DNA of 64,000 nucleotides from CANIGN01 sp041391385 (GCA_041391385.1 JAWKOD010000002.1:1-64000); one strand, 5' to 3'. Counted from the stretch's first letter, positions 1-7,944 are shown. Translations and numbers: made by a program. The notes: generated by a model from the letters alone, not told the origin.

Positions 1-66
1 CGAGATTTAAGAAAAAAAATTACCATGCTCAGAGAAGCAGAGCTTGGCCCTGTCGCCAACAAATAA
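1..66 (+). CDS. C-terminal end of an unidentified protein (partial)
   Basis: The first frame is open from base 1 to a TAA at 64-66 and gives 21 residues rich in Arg, Lys and Glu, ending in ELGPVANK. It looks like the tail of a gene that begins before the window, but the piece is too short to identify. It could also be a chance open frame, because 22 codons without a stop is not rare. Confidence 0.3.
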   Translation, partial: RDLRKKITMLREAELGPVANK

Positions 67-157
67 ACATTGCGCAGCGCCATGTTCCAGAGGTTAAAGC
101 TTCTTTCATTCTAACCCTTTGTTTTGTTTTTCGTGTCCTATGACCCGAGGAGAGAAA

Positions 158-538
158 ATGAAAAAAGGATTTTTACTGTTAGGATTATTTACGCTTATGG
201 CTCATGCAATCCAAATTGACTTAGGTGATGGAGATATTGTTGAAATTAATCCCAATCGCGTAACAACGGTTACTTGTAGCGCTGAGGGTGGAGGTGGAAA
301 CGCAGACCCCGTTTCTTGCACTGAAGAATGCGAAAAATGGTATTCGCTCAACGAATATATTAACTACCAGTGGCAAGTCATCTCTCACTGCGCAAGCCGA
401 AGCAAATGTGAAACTGAAGGCCGTTGCATTAAAAAGACAACGTGCGAACGCTTCCAAACAACAAACGAGTATCTTTATAATCAGTGGCAAGATGTTGCTA
501 AATGCGTAGGCACTAAATCATCACTTACGTGTAACTAA
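158..538 (+). CDS. Small secreted cysteine-rich protein with an internal duplication
   Basis: This 126-residue protein starts at the ATG at 158, which has a strong ribosome binding site (GAGGAGAG at 147-154). An earlier in-frame codon at 119 has no such site. The first ~17 residues (MKKGFLLLGLFTLMAHA) form a signal peptide, so the product is exported. The mature part has nine cysteines. Two 21-residue segments of equal length, each bounded by Cys and sharing NEY and QWQ, are encoded at 329-391 and 443-505. This suggests a small disulfide-bonded domain duplicated in tandem. I do not recognise the family. It stands alone, convergent with metK. A lipoprotein is unlikely because no lipobox Cys follows the signal peptide. 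Confidence 0.75.
   Translation: MKKGFLLLGLFTLMAHAIQIDLGDGDIVEINPNRVTTVTCSAEGGGGNADPVSCTEECEKWYSLNEYINYQWQVISHCASRSKCETEGRCIKKTTCERFQTTNEYLYNQWQDVAKCVGTKSSLTCN
329..505 (+). repeat. Two-copy 63-bp coding repeat (Cys-bounded 21-residue module)
   Basis: Copy 1 is 329-391 and copy 2 is 443-505. Both encode C-E-[KR]-[WF]-x3-NEY-[IL]-x2-QWQ-x4-C with no gaps between the two. About nine of the 21 residues are identical. The DNA has diverged more than the protein pattern, so this is an old duplication under selection rather than a recent repeat. Confidence 0.7.
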
Positions 539-545
539 AGTATAA

Positions 546-578
546 GAGCGGGCTTAAAGTATCGACTTAAGCTCGCTC
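546..578. terminator. Stem-loop between the convergent small secreted protein gene and metK
   Basis: GAGCGGGCTTA and TAAGCTCGCTC form an almost perfect stem (one mismatch) with a short loop, overlapping the metK stop codon and lying just after the stop of the plus-strand gene. On the plus strand a T-run follows about 10 bases later (589-594). The position between converging genes fits a transcription terminator, but the T-tract is not adjacent to the stem. Confidence 0.4.
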
Positions 579-1744
579 ACAGCGTCTGTTTTTTCCCAGC
601 TAAGGCCAGCATCACTACGACCAAAGTGTCCATAGTTTGTGCTTCTCTTATAAATTGGAGTTCTGAGGTTCAAACGCTTAATAATATCCACGGGTCTCAT
701 TGGGAAGATTTCACGAACAGCTTTGTTAATTTTATCCGGATCAACTTTCTCAGTTCCCTGGCAATCGACCATTAAACTCACGGGCTCTGCCACACCAATG
801 GCATACGCTAATTGAATAAGCGCGCGATCTGCTAAACCAGCAGCAACAATGTTCTTGGCCACATAACGAGCCATATAAGCAGCAGAACGATCGACTTTTG
901 TAGGATCTTTTCCACTAAAAGCACCACCGCCATGAGGAGCATAGCCACCATAAGTATCAACAATAATTTTTCTTCCGGTTAAACCAGCATCTCCGTGAGG
1001 CCCACCAATCACAAAAATTCCTGTTGGATTAATATGATATTTTATTTCACCCTTTATAAGCTCTTGTGGAAGATGCGGCTCCACAATTTCTTTTTTAACT
1101 CTTTCAAAAATCTCCGAGTGTGTAACGTCAGGAAGATGTTGTGTAGAAACAACAACCGTATCAATACGGTATGGCTTGCCGTCTTTGTACTCAACGGTGA
1201 CTTGCGTTTTACCATCTGGCCTTAGCCATGGAATTTCTTTTGATTTTCTCTTTTGAGAAAGCCCATAAGAAATCTTGTGGGCCAAAGAAATACAAACAGG
1301 CATAAGGTCGGGAGTCTCGGTACAGGCATATCCAAACATCAAGCCCTGATCGCCAGCTCCGATTTCTTCTCCACGGTCAACCCCAACTGCAATATCTGCA
1401 CTTTGTTCATGAAGGTGATTCAAAATTTTACAAGAATCGGCAGTAAAGCCTTCCTCGGCTCGATCATAGCCAATATGACGAATAGCACTTCGAACAAGTT
1501 CTTCGACGTTGATCTCTTTTTTGCTTTGTGTAGAAATTTCGCCCGCGACTACGGCAAGACCCGTTGTCACAAGAGTTTCACATGCCACTCGTGACGACGG
1601 GTCCTGTTCTATATAAGCATCTAAAATAGTATCGCTGATTAGATCAGCGACTTTGTCGGGATGCCCTTCTGTTACGGATTCTGAAGTAAAAAGAAAGTCA
1701 CTCGTCGACTTCCTCAAGTTCGAATTGAATTCTGTTTTTGTCAT
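554..1744 (-). CDS. metK: S-adenosylmethionine synthetase MetK
   Basis: MetK makes S-adenosylmethionine from methionine and ATP in the cytoplasm, supplying methyl groups for enzymes such as RsmG in this window. The 396-residue product has the usual family length. It shows FTSESVTEGHPDK near the N-terminus, GAGDQGLMFGYA (the ATP/Met loop region) and GGGAFSGKDPTKVDRSAAY. The N-terminus is about 12 residues longer than usual before FLFTSES. The ATG start at 1744 overlaps the end of hpf by 47 bases, while a TTG nine codons in is an alternative with no better ribosome site. The family call is certain; the exact start is not. It is probably cotranscribed with hpf. Confidence 0.97.
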   Translation of the reverse strand: MTKTEFNSNLRKSTSDFLFTSESVTEGHPDKVADLISDTILDAYIEQDPSSRVACETLVTTGLAVVAGEISTQSKKEINVEELVRSAIRHIGYDRAEEGFTADSCKILNHLHEQSADIAVGVDRGEEIGAGDQGLMFGYACTETPDLMPVCISLAHKISYGLSQKRKSKEIPWLRPDGKTQVTVEYKDGKPYRIDTVVVSTQHLPDVTHSEIFERVKKEIVEPHLPQELIKGEIKYHINPTGIFVIGGPHGDAGLTGRKIIVDTYGGYAPHGGGAFSGKDPTKVDRSAAYMARYVAKNIVAAGLADRALIQLAYAIGVAEPVSLMVDCQGTEKVDPDKINKAVREIFPMRPVDIIKRLNLRTPIYKRSTNYGHFGRSDAGLSWEKTDAVSELKSIL

Positions 1745-2054
1745 CTTTTTTATGATCGGTTACTTTATCTTTATGCTTTCGACTCTGGTGTAGCGCTTTG
1801 TCTGTCACCTCATCAATTGCTGCAAAAAATGTTTCTCCACGAGCCTCGGCCTTTGCTTCAAAGTCGCCTGCGACGATATGGAGCTGAGCAACGCTCTCCT
1901 TTCTCTCATTCATAAAAGTAAAATGACAGTTTGTCATTTCATGTAAGTGTTTTGATACCTTAGTAACTCTTTTTGCAGCGTAGTCCTTTACGGAATCACT
2001 TGAATCAATCCCCTTAAACACAACTGTCACATGCAAATTTGATGGTTTATCCAT
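1698..2054 (-). CDS. hpf: Ribosome hibernation-promoting factor (HPF/RaiA family)
   Basis: The 118-residue product is of the short HPF/YfiA type. It starts with the beta strand LHVTVVFKGIDSSDSVKDYA, has a basic helix (AAKRVTKVSKHL) and the conserved AEARGETFFAAIDEVTDKALHQ segment, and ends in a charged tail. Such proteins bind the 30S decoding site and dimerise or silence ribosomes in starved cells. The ATG at 2054 is chosen because GAGGAGG lies just upstream; an upstream ATG at 2069 falls inside that ribosome site. In many Proteobacteria hpf follows rpoN. Here a GIDE/LemA pair separates them, and metK overlaps its 3' end. Confidence 0.93.
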   Translation of the reverse strand: MDKPSNLHVTVVFKGIDSSDSVKDYAAKRVTKVSKHLHEMTNCHFTFMNERKESVAQLHIVAGDFEAKAEARGETFFAAIDEVTDKALHQSRKHKDKVTDHKKDDKNRIQFELEEVDE

Positions 2055-2233
2055 TGCGGTCCTCCTCATAACAGCCTAGCAGAGACGCTTGGCGTTAATT
2101 GTGAGTTTTTTTAGACGCTTTGCTAAATGCCGTGCGGGGCGTGAAACAAAAGTTACTTAAAATTCAGATAATTAGCAGGAAATTAACAATTCCCGGCCTT
2201 AAAAGTCGCTTATTACAAATGCGCGAAGTTCAC

Positions 2234-2247
2234 GAATGACGTCATTC
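2234..2247. promoter_or_regulatory. 14-bp perfect palindrome upstream of hpf
   Basis: GAATGACGTCATTC is a perfect 14-base palindrome about 180 bases before the hpf start, inside the 254-base gap 2055-2308 that is otherwise without a gene. Such a sequence could be an operator for a dimeric regulator. No promoter elements were identified with confidence in this gap. Confidence 0.3.
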
Positions 2248-2308
2248 AATGTTGGGGGCACCTTGTAAACAGTAGCTACAACAATCCTAAAACAATTGTG
2301 TTTGATCC

Positions 2309-3253
2309 TTAAAAATCGCTACCAAAAAACTCGTGCGCCTGGATACATATCCCAGCAGCCAAAAGCAAAGCACCACCAAAAATACCTACCGTACTCCATT
2401 TTTTTAAGCGATTTAATAGATAAGGCTCATGTGTGTCCGCAACGATTAAGGGATGTTCTTCTGTAGAATGAAGCTCCCCAAAAAGATCTAAAACTTCTTG
2501 CTGCGTTTCTTGCACAGAAAGTTTACGTGCTGTCGCCTGGGCAGAATAAACATGCCCCATACGATGCTCTTCCTCACTTAACACCCCATTATTATCTATA
2601 TCCATCATAGAAAGCATATAGGCTGTATTTCTTTTAAGTTTTTTATATTTCTCCCTATATGCTAAAAATCCCCTCAGAACTCCTCTCTGTTGACGCAATT
2701 CTCGTGACTGAAAATTTCCTTGCGCCAAAATCGGTGCGCCCAAAAGTATCTCCCGAACGCCAACTCTGTATCTTGAAGAAAAAAAGCCCCCGCTCGAAGA
2801 TAGATCACTTGGGGCCATCCCTTTGGCCCAACCCAAAAATGTTGCTTTTGCGACATCACTCGCGTTTCTCCACTCAACAAACTTGAGCTGGCAATCCAAC
2901 TCATACTTAAACATATTCACCCAAACAGCACCTGTTTCATCAATTAAATGAAATCCCGCCGACGTTTGTCCCTCACAAACAATTTCCCAAGTAGAGCTCT
3001 TACCCCTTTTAACGAGCTTTTCTAAATACCAATGAACAAAAACTGCAGGTTTAGCATCAAGATTTATGTTTACTTTTTCTCCCCATGCAAAACCACTTAG
3101 CTCTACATAGCCCTGGGGGGCTGAGGAAACAGGTATCTGTTGATGGTCTTCAAAACGACGCGCTCTTCGTTTTTTGTTTATAGAGTTCAGTAGCCAGCCT
3201 CCGCCAAAAATGACTAGAAAGACTCCTGTTTTTATTCCCGAATCATCCGCCAA
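2309..3253 (-). CDS. GIDE-like membrane protein with one EF-hand loop
   Basis: This 314-residue protein has an N-terminal membrane segment (about residues 8-24), a middle domain with alternating strands, and a C-terminal membrane segment (about 285-308). The layout and the gene's position just downstream of lemA match bacterial GIDE-domain proteins, the relatives of eukaryotic MUL1 that lack a RING finger and are often paired with LemA. Residues 218-229 form a canonical EF-hand loop (DIDNNGVLSEEE with D218, D220, N222, E229), which should bind calcium. The gap to lemA is 11 bases, so the two are very likely one transcript. Function is unknown; the GIDE assignment rests on context and topology. 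Confidence 0.6.
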   Translation of the reverse strand: MADDSGIKTGVFLVIFGGGWLLNSINKKRRARRFEDHQQIPVSSAPQGYVELSGFAWGEKVNINLDAKPAVFVHWYLEKLVKRGKSSTWEIVCEGQTSAGFHLIDETGAVWVNMFKYELDCQLKFVEWRNASDVAKATFLGWAKGMAPSDLSSSGGFFSSRYRVGVREILLGAPILAQGNFQSRELRQQRGVLRGFLAYREKYKKLKRNTAYMLSMMDIDNNGVLSEEEHRMGHVYSAQATARKLSVQETQQEVLDLFGELHSTEEHPLIVADTHEPYLLNRLKKWSTVGIFGGALLLAAGICIQAHEFFGSDF

Positions 3254-3264
3254 GCTTAAGACCT

Positions 3265-3831
3265 CTAAATTTTAACTTTAAGGGAGGGCATCGACTTATC
3301 TGATTCACTCACCTTAAACAATTCCATGGAATGATAATTTAAAAGTCCTGCAAAAAACATATCTGGGAACTGCGCAATTCGCGTGTTGTACGTTGTAACG
3401 GTATCGTTAAAGTGTTCTCTTCTATCTGCAAGTTGCTCTTCGAGCCCTGTAAGTCGCCCCTGTAATTGCAAAAAATGGTTACTTGATTTGAGTTCAGGAT
3501 AGGCTTCGCCAATAGCAAGAACTCCACCTAATGCCCGAGTCATCTCGTTGCTGGCTTTTACTTTTTCATCTGTATTTTTGGCATTCATGTAATGTGTTCG
3601 AGCTTCTGTAACTTTATCTAAAATATTTTTTTCATGCGTTACATACTGCTGAACAATTTCTACAAGCTGCGGCACTTCGTCATGTCGCTGCTTTAAAATA
3701 ACATCGATGTTTGACCATGATCGATCAACCTGCTTACTCAAGGCGACGAGACTGTTATAAATTCCCACACCCATAAATAAAGCCACAACAACGAGTATCC
3801 CCAAAAACGCAAATACAAACAAAAAAGCCAT
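3265..3831 (-). CDS. lemA: LemA family protein
   Basis: The 188-residue product has one N-terminal membrane segment (about residues 2-25) followed by the LemA signature: IYNSLVALSKQVDRSWSNID, then RHDEVPQLVEIVQQYVTHE. The rest is long helices with YPELKSSNHFLQLQ and FPDMFFAGLLN. LemA proteins are anchored helical-bundle proteins with a short N-terminal tail and an uncertain role, often tied to membrane stress or secretion. It sits between rpoN and the GIDE-like gene on the same strand. The call to family is firm; the role is not known. Confidence 0.93.
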   Translation of the reverse strand: MAFLFVFAFLGILVVVALFMGVGIYNSLVALSKQVDRSWSNIDVILKQRHDEVPQLVEIVQQYVTHEKNILDKVTEARTHYMNAKNTDEKVKASNEMTRALGGVLAIGEAYPELKSSNHFLQLQGRLTGLEEQLADRREHFNDTVTTYNTRIAQFPDMFFAGLLNYHSMELFKVSESDKSMPSLKVKI

Positions 3832-3858
3832 TTTTAAAATCTCCCCTAATTTTAAAAC

Positions 3859-5286
3859 TTAAAAATATTTTTTTCTCTTACTCGAAGGTAAGATTCCCAA
3901 GGCCTCTCTGTATTTAGCAACTGTACGGCGTGCGATTTCTATTTTGTCCGCCTTAAGCATTTCAACGATTTCCTGATCACTTAAAGGACGCTTTAAGTCT
4001 TCTCTAGAAACGATATCTTTAATTTTCTGCTTCACAGATTCACTCGCCAAATCAGCGCCGCCATCAGAACGCTTAATGGCTGAATTAAAGAAATACTTCA
4101 GCTCATAAATGCCGTGTGGCGTATGCACATATTTGTTTGTTGTTACTCGTGAAATGGTTGATTCATGAAGATCAAGCTCTTCAGCCACATCTTTTAAAAT
4201 CATTGGAGTTAAGTGCTCGGGGCCCTTATCAAAAAAATCTCGCTGGCGAGTAAGAATAGACTCCGACACGCGATAAATGGTTCTCTGTCTTTGATAAATT
4301 GATTTAAGAAGCCATGTGGCGCCTCGTAGCTTTTCGCGAACAAATGTTTTTGATTCTTCCTTAAGCATTCCTGTTTCAAGCTGCTCTTTGTACTCAGTCG
4401 AAACTTTTAAACGTGGCAAGCCGTCCTCATTGAGAACAACCATATAATCACCACCCACTTTTACAATATAAACATCGGGAACAAAATACTGTGCTTCACT
4501 TACATTGTATCCCCGACCAGGCTTAGGCTCCATTCCGTGAATCACCTTACAAAGCTCAACAACCCTATGTAGGGGTAGATTCATTTTTTTACTAATTGAA
4601 GCGTAATTTTTTGTTTCTAACTCCGGGAGATATCCTTCGATTATTTGTTCAACTTCTTCGTCTTCACCTAAAATCTCGGCTTGTATAAGAAGGCACTCTT
4701 GTAAATTACTCGCTGCCACTCCGGGTGGATCAAAGCGTTGTATCTTATACAAAACAGCATTCACTTCGCTCACATCAACTTTAAGCTCTTCTGCAATTTC
4801 TTCTACCTTCATAAGAAGGTACCCATCTTCATTCAAGTTGCCCATTATTTCTTCGGCAATTGCATCTTCCTGTGGAGTTGAAGTTGCCAAGCGCCATTGC
4901 CAAACTAAATGATCAAAAAGTGTTTGGGCTCTGGAGAGAACTTGTTCATAACTGGGGATTTCATCAAGGCTAGTATTCCGTGTTGACCTGTAAAAACGAT
5001 CTTCGGAACTTAAATTACCAAAGTCATAATCCGCAGAGCCATCAGACGAGGCAGCCCTTTGATCAAACTCGTTAGAATCTTCGAGGGTATTGCTAGCAGC
5101 AGCTTCTTGAATCCCATCGGAAGTATCGTCTCCCGTTGTTTCTTCCAAACAAGGGTTCTCAATAAGTGCATTTCCAATTTCTTGTTGAAGTTCTATTACA
5201 GACATCTGCAAAATCTTAATTGCCTGTTGGAGCTGGGGAGTCATTGTCATCCCCATGGCCTGTTTCATTTGCTGCTTAAGTGCCAT
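3859..5286 (-). CDS. rpoN: RNA polymerase sigma-54 factor RpoN
   Basis: RpoN directs RNA polymerase to -24/-12 promoters that need an enhancer-binding activator. The 475-residue product starts with the Gln/Met-rich region I (QQMKQAMGMTMTPQLQQAIKILQMS), has an acidic linker (about residues 45-120), a core-binding domain, a helix-turn-helix region (DLHESTISRVTTNKYVHTP) and the RpoN box ARRTVAKYRE close to the end. The gene lies just after lptB, the usual proteobacterial neighbourhood. No sigma-54 promoter could be assigned confidently in the window. Confidence 0.97.
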   Translation of the reverse strand: MALKQQMKQAMGMTMTPQLQQAIKILQMSVIELQQEIGNALIENPCLEETTGDDTSDGIQEAAASNTLEDSNEFDQRAASSDGSADYDFGNLSSEDRFYRSTRNTSLDEIPSYEQVLSRAQTLFDHLVWQWRLATSTPQEDAIAEEIMGNLNEDGYLLMKVEEIAEELKVDVSEVNAVLYKIQRFDPPGVAASNLQECLLIQAEILGEDEEVEQIIEGYLPELETKNYASISKKMNLPLHRVVELCKVIHGMEPKPGRGYNVSEAQYFVPDVYIVKVGGDYMVVLNEDGLPRLKVSTEYKEQLETGMLKEESKTFVREKLRGATWLLKSIYQRQRTIYRVSESILTRQRDFFDKGPEHLTPMILKDVAEELDLHESTISRVTTNKYVHTPHGIYELKYFFNSAIKRSDGGADLASESVKQKIKDIVSREDLKRPLSDQEIVEMLKADKIEIARRTVAKYREALGILPSSKRKKYF

Positions 5287-5309
5287 TTACACCTTCCCTC
5301 TAAACTAGT

Positions 5310-6041
5310 TTACAACCGAAATCCTTCGCCTAAATAAATTTCTCGCGCTTCACTACTTTCTGTAATGGCCTGCGGCGAACCACTCAGGAAAACACGGCCT
5401 TGATTCATTAAATAAGCGTAATCACACGATCCTAAAGTTTCTCGAACGTTATGATCCGTGATTAAAATTCCGATATTTTTTTGACGTAATTCAAGTATTA
5501 TTTTTTGAATTTCTAAAACCGCCTTCGGATCAATCCCTGCAAAAGGCTCGTCCAACAAAATAAAGTCTGGATTAATGGCCAAACAGCGTGCGATTTCGCA
5601 ACGCCTTCTTTCTCCACCTGAGAGTGCAGCTGCAGAACTATGTTGAACCTTTTCTAAACCGAAAGTAGCAATCAATTCATCTGCTCTGTTTTTAAGAGCA
5701 TCCTCTTTAAGTTTTTGTGCTTCGAGTGCCATAGCTATGTTCTGGTAGACACTCAATTTTCTAAAGAGACTTGGTTCCTGAGGTAAATACCCCACCCCTA
5801 GGCGCGCGCGTTCAAAAAGATGCTTAGAGGTAATTTCCTCCTCGCCCAAATAAATTTTTCCCTCACTGGGAAAAACAAGTCCGACAATCATATAAAAGAC
5901 TGTTGTTTTACCTGCGCCATTTGGGCCAAGAAGCCCAACAACTTGGCCTTTTTTTACTTCGATTGAAACTCCATCAACTACATTTCTTTTGTTGTAGGTC
6001 TTAACTAAGGATTCAGCTTTTAGAGTATTTAATTCTGTCAT
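5310..6041 (-). CDS. lptB: LPS export ABC transporter ATPase LptB
   Basis: LptB is the cytoplasmic ATPase that powers movement of lipopolysaccharide out of the inner membrane with LptF/G/C. The 243-residue product shows Walker A GPNGAGKT (residues 39-46), a Q-loop in YLPQEPSLFRKLSV, the signature LSGGERRR (140-147), Walker B FILLDEP (160-166) and the switch His in ITDHNVRETL. Length and the lptB-rpoN order match the family. Its start overlaps the stop of the upstream secreted protein gene by four bases, so translation is probably coupled. The usual lptA neighbour is absent or too divergent to recognise. Confidence 0.93.
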   Translation of the reverse strand: MTELNTLKAESLVKTYNKRNVVDGVSIEVKKGQVVGLLGPNGAGKTTVFYMIVGLVFPSEGKIYLGEEEITSKHLFERARLGVGYLPQEPSLFRKLSVYQNIAMALEAQKLKEDALKNRADELIATFGLEKVQHSSAAALSGGERRRCEIARCLAINPDFILLDEPFAGIDPKAVLEIQKIILELRQKNIGILITDHNVRETLGSCDYAYLMNQGRVFLSGSPQAITESSEAREIYLGEGFRL

Positions 6042-6769
6042 TTTTTAGATCCCGATCCTGATCCCGATTCCGACCCTCGTCCCTCTTTGCCCTTCTGGCC
6101 CAAGTCTTTAGAGTTTATGTCGTCATCATTAAACGACTCTGGTTTATCACAAGATATTCCCTTGAGATACACGGGTGCCAAGCTTACTCCTGCATCGTTG
6201 GTAGGAAAAAGAACAACGGTCGATTTTCCAGTTTGCCCCGGTATAAACTCTACACGACTCCCATCTTTATGCATCATCGAAATTGCTGTGCGATTAATAA
6301 GAGGCTTCATATTTTGTTTATCCACCAAACGACGCCTTCCCTTACGAACTTCCATAATTCGCTCAGTAACGGCTCCCTTTGCTGCAATAAATTCTTCTTT
6401 TCCGTCTTTTCTTATCCGCTGAAAAATAAAAGAAACTTCTCCATCTGGGGCAAGAACCTGATAAAGCTCCCAGACACTAAAAATTTTCTCTCTATCTAGC
6501 CGTAATTCATCTCGAAAAATTCGTCGTGTGCGCTTTCCTGCTGTTTTTGGAACCCAAGGAATGCGGTCTAATGTCGAACAACTATTAATTTGAGAAACTC
6601 TTAATTCTCCAGAGGTTGGATCAACAGCACCAGAAGTTGCCAAAGATGAACTCGAGCTACTCTCTGTAGATTTAGTCTTCGCTTCTGCAGCTGAAAACAC
6701 ACCAATGAATGTAATTGTTAAGAAAAACTGCGTGGCTCCGCTTTTTCTTAAGGCTGAATTAACCCTCAT
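6038..6769 (-). CDS. Exported protein of unknown function upstream of lptB
   Basis: The 243-residue product begins with a signal peptide (basic start, then FFLTITFIGVFSAAEA) and continues with a Ser-rich stretch. A basic/mixed domain of about 150 residues follows (from INSCSTLDRIPWVPK to LKGISCDKPE) with one Cys near each end that could form a disulfide. The tail is low-complexity and Gly/Ser-rich. It overlaps lptB by four bases and follows the RelA/SpoT-like gene with a four-base overlap. The position is where lptA usually lies, but no OstA-type beta-jellyroll pattern is visible, so I do not call it LptA. Confidence 0.6.
   Translation of the reverse strand: MRVNSALRKSGATQFFLTITFIGVFSAAEAKTKSTESSSSSSLATSGAVDPTSGELRVSQINSCSTLDRIPWVPKTAGKRTRRIFRDELRLDREKIFSVWELYQVLAPDGEVSFIFQRIRKDGKEEFIAAKGAVTERIMEVRKGRRRLVDKQNMKPLINRTAISMMHKDGSRVEFIPGQTGKSTVVLFPTNDAGVSLAPVYLKGISCDKPESFNDDDINSKDLGQKGKEGRGSESGSGSGSKK
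6048..6077. repeat. Five imperfect copies of a hexanucleotide
   Basis: GATCCC, GATCCT, GATCCC, GATTCC and GACCCT follow one another and encode alternating Gly/Ser residues (SGSGSG type) at the end of the exported protein upstream of lptB. Such tracts can change copy number by slippage, altering tail length in steps of two residues without a frameshift. Confidence 0.65.
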
Positions 6770-7944
6770 GTCTCCATTATGCCATAAATTGCGCCTAAAA
6801 CTCTTTTTCTCGCCATATGTCTTTGTTTCGCCTTGTAGTCTCTATGGCTACTTCGGCCTCGTAAATTTTCCACATATGATTCCCTGTCAGTAATCTGGAT
6901 TTCAAAGGGGTAGTAAAAAGTCTTCTTTTCTCTTAACACAATTGGAAAAGATCTTAAGAATCGCTTCCCTGCTTCGCTCTTGCCAAGTTGTCCTCTAATC
7001 CTGTCTAACATTGGCAGAGTTGAATCTTGAACATGTATAAGATGTCGACAGGTAAACTGAAGCGCCCTGTAGTACTGAGAACTAAATTGATTTTTAGGAG
7101 ATCCTGCCGTTTCAGGAGCAGGAAGGTCTAACGTTCTAAACAACTCTTCTGCTTGCGAGGTGGAAATTTCATTATTCTCAACCCGCGTTTTTAACACGTC
7201 CAGCTCACGGTGCAGCTGATCCGTATCTACTAAATTATTAAAGGAGCGCCGGGGTTGAATATTTGCATAAGAAATTGCCCCTAAATCAAAAAACTTTTCT
7301 ACAAGTCGAATCGCATCTATTCTTTTCTCAACAACAAAGCGAAGTCCTAAGCTATCGTATATCAGCTCAACATCATTTTGCGCCTTAGAGATCAGCTTTA
7401 AGATCATTGAGTTGCGTTCTTTTCTAACCTTTTTTTGATAACGAACTAAGGAAATAGAATCGTCGAGGTCTTTACCAAAAACCCATTTGCGAGGTGCTAC
7501 CTCTTTCACAAAAGGATCAAACTGAGAAAATATTTTTTCGCGGGCAGTGTGAAAGTTTTCTAATCTTAAATCGTTATCTAAGTGTGAGATGGTGTGCATC
7601 ACTCTTAAAATTGCGCAGGCCCAAGCCGAGCGTTCACGATCAGGTTGCGAAGCCTCTGTAAGTAATTTTAAAATATCATTTTGATTGTTGCGTTCAAAAA
7701 AACTGGTGGGGATGGCCTCATCTTCAATTAATAAAACATTTCGAATAAAATGAAGTGCTTCAAAATATATGCGCCAAATCTCCTCACGAACAATGGGGTC
7801 ATCAGAGTTATATCCGTATGCGCTTACAAAAGTTTTAGCATCATTGCTGTTCTGAACATCCAGACGAGGAAAGTCCACGATAGACTCTCCAGAAATTGCT
7901 AAATTAAGCGGTTGCCAATCGTGACGCCAAAGGCTGGAAGCCAT
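6766..7944 (-). CDS. RelA/SpoT synthetase-like protein of unknown function
   Basis: This 392-residue soluble protein shows, in the right order, motifs like those of the (p)ppGpp synthetase fold. A basic helix (about 165-189) is followed by YDSLGLRFVV (196-205, like the DLxGxRxxV core with Asp197), YYRALQF (291-297, like GYRSLH) and FEIQIT (347-352, like VEIQIRT with Glu348 and Gln350). The usual His of YRSLH is Gln296, and Arg-Thr of the last motif is Thr-Asp. About 50 residues are inserted between the second and third motifs. I think it belongs to a deltaproteobacterial family of unknown function (possibly TIGR04552, from memory). It overlaps the next gene by four bases. The fold call is inference. 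Confidence 0.5.
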   Translation of the reverse strand: MASSLWRHDWQPLNLAISGESIVDFPRLDVQNSNDAKTFVSAYGYNSDDPIVREEIWRIYFEALHFIRNVLLIEDEAIPTSFFERNNQNDILKLLTEASQPDRERSAWACAILRVMHTISHLDNDLRLENFHTAREKIFSQFDPFVKEVAPRKWVFGKDLDDSISLVRYQKKVRKERNSMILKLISKAQNDVELIYDSLGLRFVVEKRIDAIRLVEKFFDLGAISYANIQPRRSFNNLVDTDQLHRELDVLKTRVENNEISTSQAEELFRTLDLPAPETAGSPKNQFSSQYYRALQFTCRHLIHVQDSTLPMLDRIRGQLGKSEAGKRFLRSFPIVLREKKTFYYPFEIQITDRESYVENLRGRSSHRDYKAKQRHMARKRVLGAIYGIMET

